A stretch of 6,690 bases of DNA, taken from positions 1-6,690 of the forward strand of contig JAHECQ010000216.1 of NCBI GenBank assembly GCA_024641625.1, read 5' to 3'. The translations under genes and the position numbers were made by a program. This document shows positions 5,150 to 6,690 of this stretch, piece after piece. Source of the stretch: Acidimicrobiales bacterium (GTDB taxonomy: Bacteria; Actinomycetota; Acidimicrobiia; Acidimicrobiales; SZUA-35). The notes beneath the pieces were generated by a model. That model did not search any database. It saw only the letters and a program-made list of their open reading frames with translations, and was not told the DNA's origin. Every line of letters starts with the position of its first letter. Position 1 is the stretch's first letter.

Positions 5150-6592
5150 GTGAAGCGCACGATCCGGCTGGCCGCGACCGATGGCCTCGGCCCCAGCGTC
5201 TCTGTCGGATCGACCATTCCGGCTCGCTCGTGGCAGGTGCTGGCCCTGGTGTCGGCCGCGATGTTCACCATCATCCTCGACAACAACGCGGTCAACGTCG
5301 CGTTCCCCTTCATCGAGCGGACCTTCCCCGACACCCCACGGTCGACCCTCGCCTGGATCTCCACCGGCTTCTCGATCATGGCGGCGGCCCTGCTGTTGGT
5401 GTCGGGAAGACTGGCCGATCGCAGTGGCCGGCGTCGCGTGTTCCTGACGGGCATGGTGGTCTTCACCATTGCCTCGGCCCTGACCGCCATTGCTCCGTCA
5501 CCCCTCTTCCTGATCGCGGCCCGTCTGGTGCAGGGCGCAGGTTCGGCGTTGTTGACCTCGACGGCAGTGGCGCTGTTGCTTCCCGAGTTCCCGCCGAACA
5601 AACGCGGCCTCGCGCTGGGTATCTGGGGAACCGTGGCATCGGCCGGCGCAGCAGCCGGGCCCACCGTCGGAGCCCTGGCAATCGAGGCGTCGAGTTGGCG
5701 GCTCGTGTTCCTCCTCAACATCCCGATTGCGCTCGTTGTCCTGGCCGGAGGCCGCCGAGTCCTGCGCGATGATCGTCCGGCCGAGCGCGTCGGGACACTC
5801 GACCTGTTCGGCACCGTCACGGGCACCCTCGGTATCGCACTGCTCACCTTTGCGTTGCTCCAGGGCCCGCGATGGGGTTGGGTCGACCCGAAGGTACTCG
5901 CCTCGGTTGCGGCCTGCCTGGGTCTGCTCTGCGTGTTCTTCCTCTGGTGTTCGTGGTCCGATGCTCCGCTGTTGGACCTCGGGCTGTTCGGCCATCGACG
6001 CTTCGCCGTGGCGAACCTGTCGCAGGCAGGGACGCAGATGGCGATCTTCACCTGGTTCTTCACCACCCCGCTGTTCCTCATCAACGTCTGGGGATTCTCG
6101 GCCCTGGCCGGTGGGACCGCCGTTGCCATCGGCATGGTGGCCAGCTTCGTGTCGATCCCCGTGGGCCACTGGTCGGATCGACATGGCTACAAACGCGTGT
6201 TGATCGCCGGCGGGCTGGTGTCGGTGGCCGGTATGGCTTGGTGGATCCTCCAGGTCGAGACCGACCCGAACTACTGGTCGGGGTACCTTCCCGGCCTGTT
6301 GTTGTTCGGTGTCGGCGCCGGCATGGTCGGCATCGTCGTCACCAATGCCGGCCTGGCGGGGATGCCCGAAGCCTCGCTGGCAAGCGCCAACGCCGTCTTC
6401 CAGACCATCCGCCGGCTGGCCGGTGTCATCGGGGTCGCGCTGGCGGTGGCGATCCTCGGCGGCCGAGACACCGATTCCCTGGGTGCGTTCCGCAACATCT
6501 GGCTCCTGATCGGCGGCGGCTACCTCTTCTCGGTGGTGGCGATCCTGGCGTATCCGAGCGACCACGACCCGGAGAAGCGCCCCACCCGCTGA
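5150..6592 (+). CDS. MFS transporter, DHA2 family (EmrB/QacA-type, 14 membrane segments), probable drug or solute exporter
   Basis: The 480-residue membrane protein has the features of proton-coupled multidrug exporters of the DHA2 group. The first membrane segment carries LDNNAVNVAFP (43-53), the family's LDxTIVNVALP motif with Asn in place of Thr-Ile. Motif A, GRLADRSGRRR, is at 86-96. LVQGAGSALL follows, then the motif C region GTVASAGAAAGPTVGAL and SWRLVFLLNIP, and a second motif-A-like loop VGHWSDRHGYKR in the C-terminal half. Hydrophobic segments continue to a short charged tail ending DHDPEKRPTR, so the protein is complete. The GTG start at 5150 is the most plausible because later ATGs would cut into the first membrane segment; no Shine-Dalgarno is obvious, and coupling to the dehydrogenase stop 19 bp upstream is likely. 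The substrate is unknown. Confidence 0.93.
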   Translation: MKRTIRLAATDGLGPSVSVGSTIPARSWQVLALVSAAMFTIILDNNAVNVAFPFIERTFPDTPRSTLAWISTGFSIMAAALLLVSGRLADRSGRRRVFLTGMVVFTIASALTAIAPSPLFLIAARLVQGAGSALLTSTAVALLLPEFPPNKRGLALGIWGTVASAGAAAGPTVGALAIEASSWRLVFLLNIPIALVVLAGGRRVLRDDRPAERVGTLDLFGTVTGTLGIALLTFALLQGPRWGWVDPKVLASVAACLGLLCVFFLWCSWSDAPLLDLGLFGHRRFAVANLSQAGTQMAIFTWFFTTPLFLINVWGFSALAGGTAVAIGMVASFVSIPVGHWSDRHGYKRVLIAGGLVSVAGMAWWILQVETDPNYWSGYLPGLLLFGVGAGMVGIVVTNAGLAGMPEASLASANAVFQTIRRLAGVIGVALAVAILGGRDTDSLGAFRNIWLLIGGGYLFSVVAILAYPSDHDPEKRPTR

Positions 6593-6607
6593 GCGAGTCC
6601 GGTGCGC

Positions 6608-6690
6608 TCACCGCTTGCGGTCCTGGGCCACTGACTCGGCCGGCCCGGTCGTCGAACAGCAATGGTCGTCCACGACAAGGTCGTCTATAA
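6608..6690 (-). CDS. Possible C-terminal end of a minus-strand gene, cut by right edge
   Basis: The minus strand is open from the right edge to a TGA at 6610-6608, giving 26 full codons that read IDDLVVDDHCCSTTGP then AESVAQDRKR. Third positions are mostly G or C, as in real genes of this window, and the tail is hydrophilic. A small 5-bp hairpin (CGGTG-CGCT-CACCG, 6600-6613) overlaps the stop and may help end the convergent MFS transcript. The visible part is too short to recognise a family, and it may be chance. Confidence 0.35.
   Translation of the reverse strand, partial: IDDLVVDDHCCSTTGPAESVAQDRKR

Noticed and set aside
4255..6135. Long minus-strand open frame of 626 codons
   Set aside because: It is antisense to the alcohol dehydrogenase and MFS genes. 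The translation is Arg/Pro/Ala-rich without domain motifs, while the plus strand encodes two complete recognisable proteins.

Overview
The window is GC-rich DNA with strong G/C bias at third codon positions. It carries an F420-type luciferase-like oxidoreductase, a DUF222/HNH (13E12-type) protein and an actinobacterial-style LexA box. Together these point to a high-GC Gram-positive bacterium (Actinomycetota, perhaps a mycobacterial- or acidimicrobial-like lineage). The sequence alone does not fix the genus.

Layout from left to right. (1) Positions 1-963, minus strand: the N-terminal 321 residues of a 4-coumarate-CoA-ligase-like acyl-CoA synthetase, cut by the left edge. (2) Positions 991-2283, minus strand, 27 bp upstream of the ligase and co-directional: a DUF222 + HNH endonuclease-family protein. 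(3) Positions 2284-2478: a divergent intergenic region. It contains a perfect LexA/SOS box between a -35 and a -10 that face the HNH gene, a second 16-bp palindrome, and a 9-bp-arm hairpin just ahead of the next gene's ribosome binding site. (4) Positions 2479-3384, plus strand: a luciferase-like (LLM) flavin/F420 oxidoreductase. (5) Positions 3417-3698, minus strand: a small acidic, histidine-rich protein of unknown function with a strong Shine-Dalgarno and a 19-bp inverted repeat upstream. (6) Positions 3699-4098: no confident gene; some minus-strand coding signal and a 15-bp triple repeat. (7) Positions 4099-5130 and 5150-6592, plus strand: a zinc alcohol dehydrogenase and a DHA2-type MFS efflux transporter, 19 bp apart and probably one operon. 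(8) Positions 6608-6690, minus strand: possibly the 3' end of another gene.

The ligase, LLM oxidoreductase, alcohol dehydrogenase and exporter look like accessory catabolic or detoxification genes, with no obvious single pathway. The best-supported regulatory story is SOS control of the HNH gene: the LexA operator fills the promoter spacer, the predicted transcript starts at the ATG (leaderless), and the acyl-CoA synthetase sits immediately downstream without a visible terminator. I did not find a clearly new multi-gene system.
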